A DNA stretch of 12,002 nucleotides from Hyphomonadaceae bacterium. GTDB lineage: Bacteria; Pseudomonadota; Alphaproteobacteria; Caulobacterales; Hyphomonadaceae. A program made the translations under genes and the position numbers. The stretch lies in the NCBI GenBank assembly GCA_030696545.1, contig JAUYSA010000480.1, positions 1 through 12,002 of the forward strand. Direction: 5' to 3'. Below are positions 1 through 8,331 of this stretch, in pieces. Every line of letters starts with the position of its first letter. Within the stretch, counting starts at the first letter, position 1. A model generated the notes under the pieces. That model made no database searches and was not told the DNA's origin. It worked only from the letters and a program-made list of their open reading frames with translations.

Positions 1-28
1 ACTCGCGCGCAAGACGGAGGGGGCACAC
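1..28 (-). CDS. Possible start of a downstream gene (only first codons present)
   Basis: Reading leftward past the metK terminator, an AGGAAGG Shine-Dalgarno-like sequence (34-40) sits five bases before a GTG at 26-28, and the frame stays open for the remaining eight codons (M C P L R L A R E). In related alphaproteobacteria the gene after metK is often trmB, the tRNA m7G46 methyltransferase. Far too little is visible here to identify the product, so the function is not claimed. The alternative is that this is simply intergenic sequence. Confidence 0.2.
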
Positions 29-65
29 GCCCACCTTCCTCTTTCAACGCGTGTAACCCACGCGC

Positions 66-96
66 CAAACAAAAACGCGGCCGCCTAGGCGACCGC
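66..96 (-). terminator. Rho-independent terminator after metK
   Basis: On the minus strand the RNA would form GCGGUCGC - CUAG - GCGGCCGC, an 8-bp stem with one G-U pair and a four-base loop (77-96). It is followed at once by GUUUUUGUUU (67-76). This is a textbook intrinsic terminator 48 bases beyond the metK stop, and it closes the long minus-strand gene row. Confidence 0.85.
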
Positions 97-119
97 ATTC
101 TCAATTCAAAAATCACAAG

Positions 120-134
120 CCCGCAGCCTGCGGG
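120..134 (-). terminator. Secondary hairpin just after the metK stop
   Basis: CCCGCA - GCC - TGCGGG is a perfect 6-bp stem with a three-base loop, ten bases past the metK stop codon. On the minus strand a short U-run (UUUUU) follows only after about seven other bases, so alone it would be a weak terminator. It may act with the stronger hairpin at 66-96 or protect the 3' end of the message. Confidence 0.45.
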
Positions 135-143
135 ATCGCGAAC

Positions 144-1337
144 CTATGCCAGATCCTTGAGCGAGGCGACGAGATCCGTCTTCTCCCACGAGAACCCGCC
201 ATCGGCATCCGGCTCACGGCCGAAATGGCCATAGGCGGACGTGCGGGCATAGATCGGCTTGTTGAGGCCAAGGTGCGTGCGAATGCCGCGCGGGCGCAGA
301 TCCATCACTTCGCCGAGGCGCTTTTCCAGCTTGGCGAGATCAACCTTCTCCGTGCCATCGCAGTTCGCATAGATCGACAGCGGCTCCGGCACGCCGATGG
401 CGTAGGACAGCTGGATCACGCAGCGCTCGGCCAGACCAGCCGCAACAACGTTCTTCGCGAGATAGCGCGCGGCATAGGCAGCCGAACGGTCAACCTTCGT
501 CGGATCTTTCCCGGAGAAGGCGCCGCCGCCATGCGGAGCTGCGCCGCCGTATGTGTCGACGATGATCTTGCGTCCCGTCAGGCCGCAATCGCCATCAGGT
601 CCGCCGATGACGAACTTGCCCGTCGGGTTGATGTGCCAGATGCAATCCTTGGAAATCGGCAGCGTGTCGCCCAGAGCCTTGCGGATATACGGCTCGACGA
701 TCTTGCGGATGTCGTCGCTCGTCTGCTTCTCGTCGGTGTGCTGGGTCGAGAGCACGATCGAGACAGCCTCCTTCGGCTTGCCGTTCTCATAGCGAACCGT
801 GACCTGCGACTTGGCGTCGGGGGCGAGCGTCTTCTCCTTGCCGGAGTGACGCGCATCGGCCAGCAATTTCAGAATGCGGTGAGAAAACTGGATCGGCGCC
901 GGCATCAGCTCGGGCGTCTCGTTCGTCGCATAGCCGAACATGATGCCCTGGTCGCCCGCGCCCTCTTCCTTGTTGCCCGAAGCATCAACGCCCTGCGCAA
1001 TGTGCTCGGACTGGCCGTGCAGCAGGACCTCGATGTCGGCATCGCGCCAGCTGAAGCCTGCCTGATCGTAGCCGATATCCTTGATGGCCATCCGCGCGTG
1101 ATGGGCGATCAGGTCCTTGGTTACGGCGTCGGTGCCGCGAAATTCGCCCGCGATAACCACCTTGTTGGTCGTCGCCAGCGTCTCTGCGGCGCAGCGAAGC
1201 GACCAGACGTCGAGACCCTGTTCGATTGTGGTGCGGTAATAGAGGTCTACGACCTCGTCCGAAATCCGGTCACAGACCTTGTCCGGATGGCCTTCGGACA
1301 CGCTTTCGGAGGTGAAAAGATAGTTGGAACGCGCCAC
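144..1337 (-). CDS. metK: S-adenosylmethionine synthase MetK
   Basis: MetK joins methionine to ATP, giving SAM plus phosphate and pyrophosphate, in the cytosol as a tetramer. Clear family signatures are SESVSEGHPDKVCDRISDE near the N terminus (substrate/metal-binding His17, Asp19), GAGDQGIMFGYA at about residues 126-137, and the phosphate-binding loop GGGAFSGKDPTKVDRS at about 270-285. The length is 397 residues, normal for bacterial MetK. I chose the GTG at 1337: it gives the family N terminus MARSNYLFTSESVSEG, and AGGGAG lies six bases upstream. The in-frame ATG at 1385 would add 16 non-conserved residues and falls on an inverted repeat that looks like an operator. It is the last gene of the row, 99 bases after the XRE regulator gene, so it may have its own promoter. 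A terminator follows. Confidence 0.97.
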   Translation of the reverse strand: MARSNYLFTSESVSEGHPDKVCDRISDEVVDLYYRTTIEQGLDVWSLRCAAETLATTNKVVIAGEFRGTDAVTKDLIAHHARMAIKDIGYDQAGFSWRDADIEVLLHGQSEHIAQGVDASGNKEEGAGDQGIMFGYATNETPELMPAPIQFSHRILKLLADARHSGKEKTLAPDAKSQVTVRYENGKPKEAVSIVLSTQHTDEKQTSDDIRKIVEPYIRKALGDTLPISKDCIWHINPTGKFVIGGPDGDCGLTGRKIIVDTYGGAAPHGGGAFSGKDPTKVDRSAAYAARYLAKNVVAAGLAERCVIQLSYAIGVPEPLSIYANCDGTEKVDLAKLEKRLGEVMDLRPRGIRTHLGLNKPIYARTSAYGHFGREPDADGGFSWEKTDLVASLKDLA

Positions 1338-1343
1338 GCAAAG

Positions 1344-1349
1344 CTCCCT
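1344..1349 (-). promoter_or_regulatory. Ribosome-binding site that fixes the metK GTG start
   Basis: AGGGAG on the minus strand lies six bases before the GTG at 1335-1337. No comparable sequence precedes the ATG at 1383-1385. This decides between the two in-frame starts. Confidence 0.8.
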
Positions 1350-1384
1350 GGAAAAGGTCGGGCCTGCAATAACCCGGCCAGCCA

Positions 1385-1402
1385 TATAAAGAAAGCTTTA
1401 TA
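1385..1402 (-). promoter_or_regulatory. Inverted-repeat operator upstream of metK
   Basis: TATAAAG-AAAG-CTTTATA is a perfect 7-bp dyad with a 4-base centre, AT-rich in a GC-rich region, 48-65 bases before the metK GTG. It sits where a promoter or repressor site is expected, and the right arm reads TATAAA on the minus strand, a possible -10 element. From memory, comparative genomics of methionine regulons proposed an ArsR-type SAM-linked regulator in Alphaproteobacteria with an ATAAAG...CTTTAT-like motif; this site fits that pattern. The assignment to a particular regulator is inference. An RNA hairpin role is less likely because the stem is AT-rich. Confidence 0.6.
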
Positions 1403-1436
1403 CGATTTAGCCGAACGCAACCCTGTCTTGAGTACC

Positions 1437-1871
1437 TTATTTCTTGCGGCTTTTGGGCGGTGCAGCGGTTTTTCCGGCCGCCTTGGCCTGTTTTTTTACC
1501 ATGGAAAGAATGCTCGTCCGGGCGCTGGCGTCCCGGATCTGGCGGAAGGCCATGACCAGTTCGACCAGCTGGCTGTCCCCCAGTCCGACAAAATCATCGC
1601 CTTCCTCGGCCGCTCCGCCCCGGCGCACGGCCGAATGCAGGGGGTCGAGCCCTTCGTAGAAATAGGCGATCGAAGTCTTCAGAACCTTCGCAATGTCGTA
1701 GAGGCGGCCTGCGGAAATACGGTTCTTGCCGTTCTCGTACTTCTGCAGCTGCTGGTAGGTGACGCCGATCTGCTCGGCGAGCTCCGGCTGGGAAATCTCG
1801 AGATCGTTGCGACGCTTGCGAATGCGCTCGCCGACGGTCTGGTCGTTCAGAGTAGGATCACGCGTTTCCAA
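1437..1871 (-). CDS. XRE (Cro/CI)-family transcriptional regulator
   Basis: A small cytosolic DNA-binding protein. The helix-turn-helix domain covers most of the first half: VGERIRKRRN, then SQPELAEQIGVTYQQLQKYE with the recognition helix, then NGKNRISAGRLYDIAKVL. The rest is a less conserved helical region ending in a basic tail (KSRKK). Homologues of this type sit between lnt and metK in many rhizobia; their targets are not something I can name from sequence. No ATG is available. Candidate starts are TTG at 1895 (152 residues) and TTG at 1871 (144 residues). I prefer 1871 because AAGG lies ten bases before it and the N terminus then has the usual length before VGERI, but this is uncertain. 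A short palindrome just upstream (1900-1913) could be its own operator. Confidence 0.85.
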   Translation of the reverse strand: METRDPTLNDQTVGERIRKRRNDLEISQPELAEQIGVTYQQLQKYENGKNRISAGRLYDIAKVLKTSIAYFYEGLDPLHSAVRRGGAAEEGDDFVGLGDSQLVELVMAFRQIRDASARTSILSMVKKQAKAAGKTAAPPKSRKK

Positions 1872-1899
1872 GGATCGCCCGCCTTCACACCCCAAGGTT

Positions 1900-1913
1900 G
1901 CGTATCAATACGC
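1900..1913. promoter_or_regulatory. Palindrome between lnt and the XRE regulator gene
   Basis: GCGTAT-CA-ATACGC is a perfect 6-bp dyad lying immediately after the lnt stop codon and before the regulator's possible starts. No T-run follows, so it is not a terminator. A site for the adjacent HTH protein (autoregulation) is a reasonable guess, but only position and symmetry support it. Confidence 0.35.
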
Positions 1914-3581
1914 CTAGCGGCGTGGAAGAACCAACAACCCGAGGTTGAGTCCAAGCAGGATTATCCAGAACATCCCATCCCGCCAGTTGCTGTAAGGCGT
2001 GGGCTCCGCCGCCGGAGGAATGTGCGTATCGACAACGCTGGACTTCCAGCCTTCGGGGTCGACCCCGTAAAGCCTGGGATCCGCCGGCTGGCCACGCGCG
2101 GTCCATCGGCCATAGGCGTCGATCATGCCGGTATCGCCACGGCTGGCGACACGGGCCATGGGCAGGCCTTCCTCAATGGCGCGATAGCGCGCCTGCGCCG
2201 CATGTTGCGCCGGCCCCATCAATTCACCGAACCACGCATCAATCGTGATGTTGACCAGCCATTCGGGACGGTCCGGTCCACGCGGCGAGAGGCCCGGAAA
2301 AATGGCCTCGTAGCAAATCAACGGACCAAAGGGCGGAATGCCAACGACGTTCACAGTGGATGGCGGCGGGCCTGCATCGAATCCGCCGGGGGCGAGATCC
2401 TGCAACGTCTTGAGGCCAATGGTCTTAAGAACGCCAGCGAACGGCATGAACTCGCCAAAAGGCACAAGCATGTGCTTGTCGTAAATGTCGAGCGGACCGC
2501 GCACATCGCTCTCGCCGCTGAGGACGGCGAGCGAGTTGTAGGCTTTTTCGTCGGACGTGCCGATGTTCTCGCGACGCGGCATGCCGATGATCAAGCGGCG
2601 GTTGCCAATCCCATCGGCCACCACGTCCAGAGCTTCAGGCCATTCGAACAGATAATAAGGCAGAGCGCCCTCGGGCCAGATCACGATCGGCGGCGCATCG
2701 GCCGTATCGGGACCAGAGAGAGCGAGGAAGCGCAGCACGATCTGTTCGGCAACGCCGGGCTTGTGCTTGGCGGCTTGCGGAATGCCGGCCTCAACAAGGC
2801 GAACCACGGGACCGCTGGGCGGCAGGTCGGGAACTTCGCCGAGACGCCGCGCGCCCCAGCCCCAGATGGCGCCAAACAGGATGGCGGCGACAATGATGGG
2901 AGCAGCGCGCGAACCCGTCGTGCCGCGCGGCCGCGCGTCAGCGAGTGTGGCTGGCGCAGCCATGGCGACGACTGTGAGCGCGGAAAGACCATAGATCCCC
3001 CAGATCGAAGCCGACTGGGAGATCGCCTCGCCCGGCGCCCAGATCATGCCGGGCAGATTCCATGGCAGTCCGCCAATGCCGAACAGGGACGAGCGAAACC
3101 ATTCGCCGAACATGAAGGCGACAGCGAAGACGACGAGGCGCGCAGGGCCAGCGAACCAATAGCGGAACCCCACGGAGACAAAGCCGGCAAGAAGCATGGC
3201 GAGCCCGCCTGGCAGCGCCACCAGCGGCAACCAGATGAAGATCACATGCGCGCCGGGATCAACGAGGAAGGCCCACGCGATCCAGTGCATGCCGACAAGG
3301 TAATAGGTGAAGCCAAATGCAAAGACGCGCCAGAACGCAGCCCATTTCGGCTTTGGCGCCAGACGCGCCGCGTCGAGGACCCAGACGAGGCCAGACAGCG
3401 CGATTGCAAAGGCAGGCCAGAAGAATATCGGCGGGAAAGCAAGATTCGCAATCGCGCCAAGGCCTGCGGAGAAAGCGAGCACGCGCCAGCCCTGCAACCC
3501 CGCGACCCACAGATAAACAGGCGCTAGAAAGTTTCCGCGCGTGGCCTGCGGCGGTTGAGCAGAGTTACGGCTTTCAGTCAT
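1914..3581 (-). CDS. lnt: Apolipoprotein N-acyltransferase Lnt
   Basis: Lnt transfers the third acyl chain from phospholipid to the N-terminal cysteine of diacylated lipoproteins at the inner membrane. The protein (555 residues) has an N-terminal multi-span region: hydrophobic stretches at about 33-65, 83-107, 112-140, 146-162, 190-212 and 226-242. A periplasmic nitrilase-type domain (about 255-515) and a last membrane helix (about 536-552) follow. The catalytic Glu-Lys-Cys triad is visible: Glu304 in IWPEG, Lys369 in YDKHMLVPFGEF, Cys423 in LICYEAIFPG. The ATG at 3581 is preceded by GGGGAGGGG, a good ribosome-binding site. It lies 31 bases after the CorC-like gene; the pairing of lnt with ybeY/phoH/CorC-like genes is widespread in proteobacteria. 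Confidence 0.96.
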   Translation of the reverse strand: MTESRNSAQPPQATRGNFLAPVYLWVAGLQGWRVLAFSAGLGAIANLAFPPIFFWPAFAIALSGLVWVLDAARLAPKPKWAAFWRVFAFGFTYYLVGMHWIAWAFLVDPGAHVIFIWLPLVALPGGLAMLLAGFVSVGFRYWFAGPARLVVFAVAFMFGEWFRSSLFGIGGLPWNLPGMIWAPGEAISQSASIWGIYGLSALTVVAMAAPATLADARPRGTTGSRAAPIIVAAILFGAIWGWGARRLGEVPDLPPSGPVVRLVEAGIPQAAKHKPGVAEQIVLRFLALSGPDTADAPPIVIWPEGALPYYLFEWPEALDVVADGIGNRRLIIGMPRRENIGTSDEKAYNSLAVLSGESDVRGPLDIYDKHMLVPFGEFMPFAGVLKTIGLKTLQDLAPGGFDAGPPPSTVNVVGIPPFGPLICYEAIFPGLSPRGPDRPEWLVNITIDAWFGELMGPAQHAAQARYRAIEEGLPMARVASRGDTGMIDAYGRWTARGQPADPRLYGVDPEGWKSSVVDTHIPPAAEPTPYSNWRDGMFWIILLGLNLGLLVLPRR

Positions 3582-3612
3582 TGCCCCTCCCCGGGGCGCC
3601 GCTGCGGGCGCG

Positions 3613-4500
3613 TCAACGGTCTATAGCCGCCGTCTTGTCCTCTGCAAGCGTCGCAGGCGCCGGTTTGGCAGCGCGCAGGCGCAGCCGTATGACGCGGCGC
3701 GGATCGGCAACGACCACCTCGATCGACGGACCACGCGGATGCTCGACTGATTCGCCAGCCTGCAGCACGCGGCCGCCAAGGGCCGCGACGAGGCCGCCTA
3801 TGGTGTCGACGTCCGATTCGAATTCATCAAGATGCAGCGGCAGGCCTGTTTCGCGCTCGACATCTTCGACCGTAGCAAGGCCATCGACTTCCCAGGTGGA
3901 GCGGCCGCGGCGGATGATGATGGGCCGGGCTTCGTCGTGCTCATCCTCGATTTCGCCGACAATGCCTTCGACGAGATCTTCGAGACAGACCATGCCGCCA
4001 GTGCCGCCATACTCATCGACGACGATGGCGATGTGGATACGGCTGGACTGCATCTGGATGAGCAGGTCGGGCAACAGGATGGACTCGGGAACATACATGA
4101 TGTCGCGCACCAGCTTCTCGATGCGGCGTGAGGCCAGAAGCTCTGCGCTCCAGTTGCAGCGCACGCCTTCGGCGACCACGTCCTTGATGTGGATAAAGCC
4201 CATCGGCTCGTCGAGCGATTCGCGGAAGACAGGCATCCGCGAATGCGCTTCGGCGGCGAAGATGCCCAGCACTTGGCTCATGGTCGCGGTGACTTCGACG
4301 GCGGCGATATCGACGCGTGAGGTCATCACGTCGCGCACGCTTGATGTCTCGAATTCCTTAAGGCGCAGCCGGATGGCGCTGGGCGTGGCTGCCGGCTCCT
4401 TGTGCGCGGCGACCGTCTCGGGCGCGGGCCCGCCAGCGATCAGCCGGGCAAGTCGCTCGCGGAGCGAGACACGCTGCGGAGGTTCTCCATCATTCGGCAT
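3613..4500 (-). CDS. CBS-pair / CorC_HlyC domain protein (hemolysin-family TlyC/CorC-like)
   Basis: A 295-residue protein with two CBS domains (about 53-112, starting SSVRDVMTSRVDI, and about 122-180 with VRDIMYVPES and VDEYGGTGGMVCLEDL). The acidic linker EIEDEHDE leads to a C-terminal CorC_HlyC domain (about 200-280). There is no N-terminal DUF21 membrane domain, so this is the short, CorC-like form. Family members are linked to Mg2+/Co2+ homeostasis, and the name 'hemolysin' is historical; the true role here is inferred only. CBS pairs usually bind adenosine nucleotides. The ATG at 4500 is three bases after the ybeY stop, with its GAGGA ribosome-binding site inside the end of ybeY, which suggests coupling. 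The family commonly sits beside ybeY and lnt. Confidence 0.93.
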   Translation of the reverse strand: MPNDGEPPQRVSLRERLARLIAGGPAPETVAAHKEPAATPSAIRLRLKEFETSSVRDVMTSRVDIAAVEVTATMSQVLGIFAAEAHSRMPVFRESLDEPMGFIHIKDVVAEGVRCNWSAELLASRRIEKLVRDIMYVPESILLPDLLIQMQSSRIHIAIVVDEYGGTGGMVCLEDLVEGIVGEIEDEHDEARPIIIRRGRSTWEVDGLATVEDVERETGLPLHLDEFESDVDTIGGLVAALGGRVLQAGESVEHPRGPSIEVVVADPRRVIRLRLRAAKPAPATLAEDKTAAIDR

Positions 4501-4503
4501 GGC

Positions 4504-5010
4504 TCAGTCCTCCCCTCTTCCATCGGCATACGGGCCGGTGGCGTAGGGGTCGGGCCAGCCCAGGCCGGCGAGTATCTGTGCTTCCAGAGGTTCCATAACC
4601 TTCGCGTCTTCCGGTTCGATGTGATCATAGCCCAGCAGATGTAGAAAGCCGTGAATCAACAGATGGCTGACATGGGCCTCGAAAGGGCGGCCCATCGCTT
4701 CGGCGTCAGTCAGGGATGTTTCATAGCCTAGCGCGATATCGCCAAGATGAACGGGTTCCCCAGGTATTTCCGGGCCATCCGAGGGAAATGACAGCACATC
4801 CGTGGGCTTGTCGAAGCCGCGCCATTGCTTGTTGAGAGCATGCATTTCGGCGTCATTGGTCATCAGGATCGAGATTTCACCTGCGGACTTCATCTGCGAC
4901 GCCGCATGACCAAGCACACGGGCAGCCAGCGCATCCAAGTCGCCAAGCGATTCCCAGCGTTGATCAGCAATGCGGAGGTCGGCGGACAGGGCTCCGGTTT
5001 CGGCGGGCAT
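4504..5010 (-). CDS. ybeY: Endoribonuclease YbeY (rRNA maturation factor)
   Basis: YbeY is a zinc-dependent single-strand RNase involved in 16S rRNA 3'-end maturation and ribosome quality control. The 168-residue product carries the diagnostic H3xH5xH zinc motif HGFLHLLGYDH with His120, His124 and His130, preceded by the family block KPTDVLSFPSD and by HLGDIAL. The ATG at 5010 gives a normal length. The open frame continues upstream through the phoH gene, but those residues are not conserved. A GTG at 5016 overlapping the phoH stop (GTGATCATG) is a possible alternative start adding two residues. The gene follows phoH by two bases, the common phoH-ybeY order in bacteria. Confidence 0.96.
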   Translation of the reverse strand: MPAETGALSADLRIADQRWESLGDLDALAARVLGHAASQMKSAGEISILMTNDAEMHALNKQWRGFDKPTDVLSFPSDGPEIPGEPVHLGDIALGYETSLTDAEAMGRPFEAHVSHLLIHGFLHLLGYDHIEPEDAKVMEPLEAQILAGLGWPDPYATGPYADGRGED

Positions 5011-5012
5011 GA

Positions 5013-6007
<995 letters not shown>

Positions 6008-6011
<4 letters not shown>

Positions 6012-7390
6012 GCCAAGGCCCCCGCTATTGCCGGAACAAGACGGCCCTTGAGGCTGGTCATGGTGGCGCCAACAATCTCGATGGTCGCCATATGTCCGGT
6101 CAGGTGGGCGGCGCCGTCGACGTGAACGGACTGCATGTAGGGCGAATAGCCCAGCGCCTGTCCGTCGCGCCGCGGGTTGCGCGAGAACAGAACATCGAGC
6201 TTGCGTCCGATCGTGGCGTCGTTGAACGCCTGAGCCTGCTCATTGAGCAATGACTGCAAACGCGCGAGCCGCTCGTCCTTCACCTGTTCCGCCACTTGAA
6301 GCTGCATACCGGCGGCGGGGGTGCCGGGGCGGGGGGAATACTTGAACGAATATGCCTGGGCGAAGCCAACATCTTTCACGAGCTGCAGTGTCGCCTCGAA
6401 ATCGGCATCGCTCTCACCAGGGAAGCCGACAATGAAGTCGGAGGCAAAAGCAATATCAGGCCGGGCCGCGCGGGCGCGATCGACGATCCGCAGGTAATCG
6501 GCGGCCGTGTGCTGGCGGTTCATCGCCTTCAGGATGCGATCGGAGCCTGCCTGCACCGGGAGGTGAAGGAAGGGCGAGAGTTGTTCAATGTCACGGTGCG
6601 CATCAATCAGGTCGTCCGCCATGTCGCGCGGGTGGGACGTGGTGTAGCGGATGCGCTCGACGCCGCCGATCTTCGCGATGTGGCGGATCAGGTTTCCGAG
6701 CCCCCACTCGCCTCCCCGGCCGTCATGGGCGGGCGCGGCGCCGTGCCAAGCATTCACGTTCTGGCCGATCAGGACGATTTCCTTGACGCCTTGACGCGTC
6801 AGCTCGCGCGCCTCCGCAACGATGGCGTCCGTTCCCCGCGAGAACTCTGCTCCGCGCGTGTAAGGCACGACGCAGAATGTGCAGAACTTGTCGCAACCTT
6901 CCTGCACCGACAGGAAGGCCGAGGCGCCATCGACATCGCGCGTCTTGGGCAGGGCGTCGAATTTTTCCTCGGCCGCGAAATCCGTTTCGAGCACGTCGCC
7001 GGTCTTGCGCGACAGCTTCGCGATCATCTCCGGCAGGCGGTGATAGGACTGAGGGCCAACCACCATGTCGACCGCAGGCTCGCGGCGCATGATCTCTTCG
7101 CCTTCGGCCTGGGCAACGCAGCCGGCGACGGCGATGCGAAGAACGCCGCCACTTTCCTGCTTCAGCTCGCGCAGACGGCCGAGTTCGGAGAACACCTTCT
7201 CGGTGGCCTTCTCGCGAATATGACACGTGTTCAGCACGACGAGGTCAGCCGCCTCGGGTGAGTCCACGGGCGAATAGCCTAATGGCTTCAGGACGTCCCT
7301 CATCCTTTCGGAATCATAGACGTTCATCTGGCAACCGTAGGTCTTGATGTAGAGGCCCTTGGTGTTGGGCTTCTGACTGGTGTCAGCCAT
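6008..7390 (-). CDS. miaB: tRNA-2-methylthio-N6-dimethylallyladenosine synthase MiaB
   Basis: MiaB is a radical-SAM methylthiotransferase that converts i6A37 to ms2i6A37 in tRNAs reading UNN codons. The 460-residue sequence shows the N-terminal UPF0004 domain with three cysteines for the auxiliary 4Fe-4S cluster: Cys20 in KTYGCQMN, Cys56 in NTCHIRE, Cys91 in VAGCVAQ. The radical-SAM motif CDKFCTFC has Cys166, Cys170 and Cys173. FLHLPVQAGSDRIL and DFIVGFPGESDADF are family blocks, and a C-terminal TRAM domain begins at about 390. The ATG at 7390 lies five bases after the fur stop codon. MiaB needs SAM and repaired Fe-S clusters; metK and an nfu-type gene stand in the same gene row. Confidence 0.97.
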
Positions 7391-7395
7391 GCGGC

Positions 7396-7809
7396 TTACT
7401 TCTTCTCGTCCTCGGTCAGAGGAACGCCATAGAGTTCGAGCCGGTGATCGACCAGGCGATAGCCAAGCTTGCGCGCGATCTCGATCTGCAGCTTCTCGAT
7501 CTCGTCGGACTTGAACTCCACCACCCTGCCCGACTTGGCGTCGATCAGGTGATCGTGGTGCTCGTCCGGCGCCTCCTCGTAGCGGGAGCGGCCGTCACGG
7601 AAATCGTGACGCTCGATGATACCGGAATCCTCGAAAAGCTTCACGGTGCGGTAAACCGTGGCCAGTGAAATGTTCGAGTCGATCGCGGCGGCGCGGCGAT
7701 GCAGTTCTTCTGCGTCGGGGTGGTCGGCTGCCGTCGACAGCACGCGCGCGATCACGCGACGCTGCTCGGTCATCCGCAGACCTTTCTCGACACACCTTTG
7801 CTCGATCAT
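7396..7809 (-). CDS. fur: Fur-family metalloregulator (Fur/Mur type)
   Basis: A 137-residue Fur-family repressor. The winged-helix DNA-binding half includes RMTEQRRVIARVL and the recognition segment SLATVYRTVKLFEDSGII. The dimerisation half has the metal-site block EHHDHLID (His84, His85, His87) and a conserved DHRLELYGVPL end. The CxxC pairs that bind structural zinc in many Fur proteins are absent (only Cys6 exists), as is usual for alphaproteobacterial Fur/Mur; in rhizobia such proteins often sense manganese (Mur) rather than iron. Which metal is sensed here cannot be told from sequence. I chose the ATG at 7809, with GGAGA seven bases upstream; the GTG at 7857 would add 16 unconserved residues. 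It is followed closely by miaB. Confidence 0.93.
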   Translation of the reverse strand: MIEQRCVEKGLRMTEQRRVIARVLSTAADHPDAEELHRRAAAIDSNISLATVYRTVKLFEDSGIIERHDFRDGRSRYEEAPDEHHDHLIDAKSGRVVEFKSDEIEKLQIEIARKLGYRLVDHRLELYGVPLTEDEKK

Positions 7810-7816
7810 CGGACCG

Positions 7817-7821
7817 TCTCC
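7817..7821 (-). promoter_or_regulatory. Ribosome-binding site supporting the fur ATG start
   Basis: GGAGA on the minus strand is seven bases before the ATG at 7807-7809. No similar purine run precedes the GTG at 7855-7857, so the shorter Fur protein is favoured. Confidence 0.6.
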
Positions 7822-7866
7822 GTGAAGCGACCCGGGGGAAGCCGGAGCGCGGGGCACATATGCGGG

Positions 7867-8331
7867 TCAGGCGCCTTTATGTCCACTGACAGGCCCAACC
7901 TTCCGGGACATGACAAGCGCATCAACTCGCCCGTCCATGGTACGATAATAAGCCTTTCGCACCCCGATTTCCATGAATCCCGCTGATTTGTAGAGGCCGA
8001 TCGCCGGAAGATTATTGCGGGCGACTTCCAGAACCCAGCGTTCGAGGTCGCGATTCAAGGCTTCGGCGTCCAGGGCGTGGAAAATTTGCCTGCCCCAGCC
8101 ACCTTGGCGCCGGGCAGGATCGGTCGCGATGGTCAGGAGTTCGGCGTCGGCGCCGGCTGTGAGGGCAAGACCGAAGGCAACTTCCTCGCCCTCGCCGCCG
8201 ATCACGGCGAAAGCTTCCGCGCGGGACAGCCAGGTTTCGAAATCCGGCGTTGTCCAGCCGTCGTCGAACGAAGCGGTATGCAGGCGGGACAGGCTGGCGG
8301 CGTCCGAAGGAAGCCCAGGACGCAGGCTCAT
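7867..8331 (-). CDS. rimI: GNAT N-acetyltransferase, RimI-like (ribosomal protein S18 alanine acetyltransferase)
   Basis: A 154-residue GNAT-fold protein. The acetyl-CoA pyrophosphate loop is R75-QG-G78-W-G80 (RxxGxG) and the RimI-type block LEVARNNLPAIGLYKSAGF spans 101-119. It contains Glu102 and Tyr114, which match the general base and acid positions of RimI. In model bacteria RimI acetylates the N-terminal alanine of S18; substrates of alphaproteobacterial RimI are less certain. The ATG at 8331 overlaps the tsaB stop (ATGA, four bases); tsaB-rimI is a very common pair. It ends 57 bases before the fur ATG. Confidence 0.9.
   Translation of the reverse strand: MSLRPGLPSDAASLSRLHTASFDDGWTTPDFETWLSRAEAFAVIGGEGEEVAFGLALTAGADAELLTIATDPARRQGGWGRQIFHALDAEALNRDLERWVLEVARNNLPAIGLYKSAGFMEIGVRKAYYRTMDGRVDALVMSRKVGPVSGHKGA

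Noticed and set aside
1338..1436. SAM riboswitch (SAM-II or SAM/SAH type) in the metK leader
   Set aside because: The leader is short and apart from the AT-rich dyad I see no stable stem or pseudoknot layout of those classes.
225..3527. A 1100-codon open frame on the plus strand, opposite metK, the XRE gene and lnt
   Set aside because: It runs antisense across three well-supported genes and the gaps between them. Its composition is Arg/Ala-rich with no domain or repeat I recognise. Long antisense frames are expected in GC-rich genomes with strong codon bias.
3317..4546. 409-codon plus-strand frame opposite the CorC-like gene and the start of lnt
   Set aside because: The product is Ser/Arg-rich low-complexity sequence typical of a shadow frame; the minus-strand genes have clear domains and catalytic motifs.
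6296..7261. 321-codon plus-strand frame inside miaB
   Set aside because: It is fully contained opposite conserved MiaB sequence, with no family match and no ribosome-binding site in favour of it.
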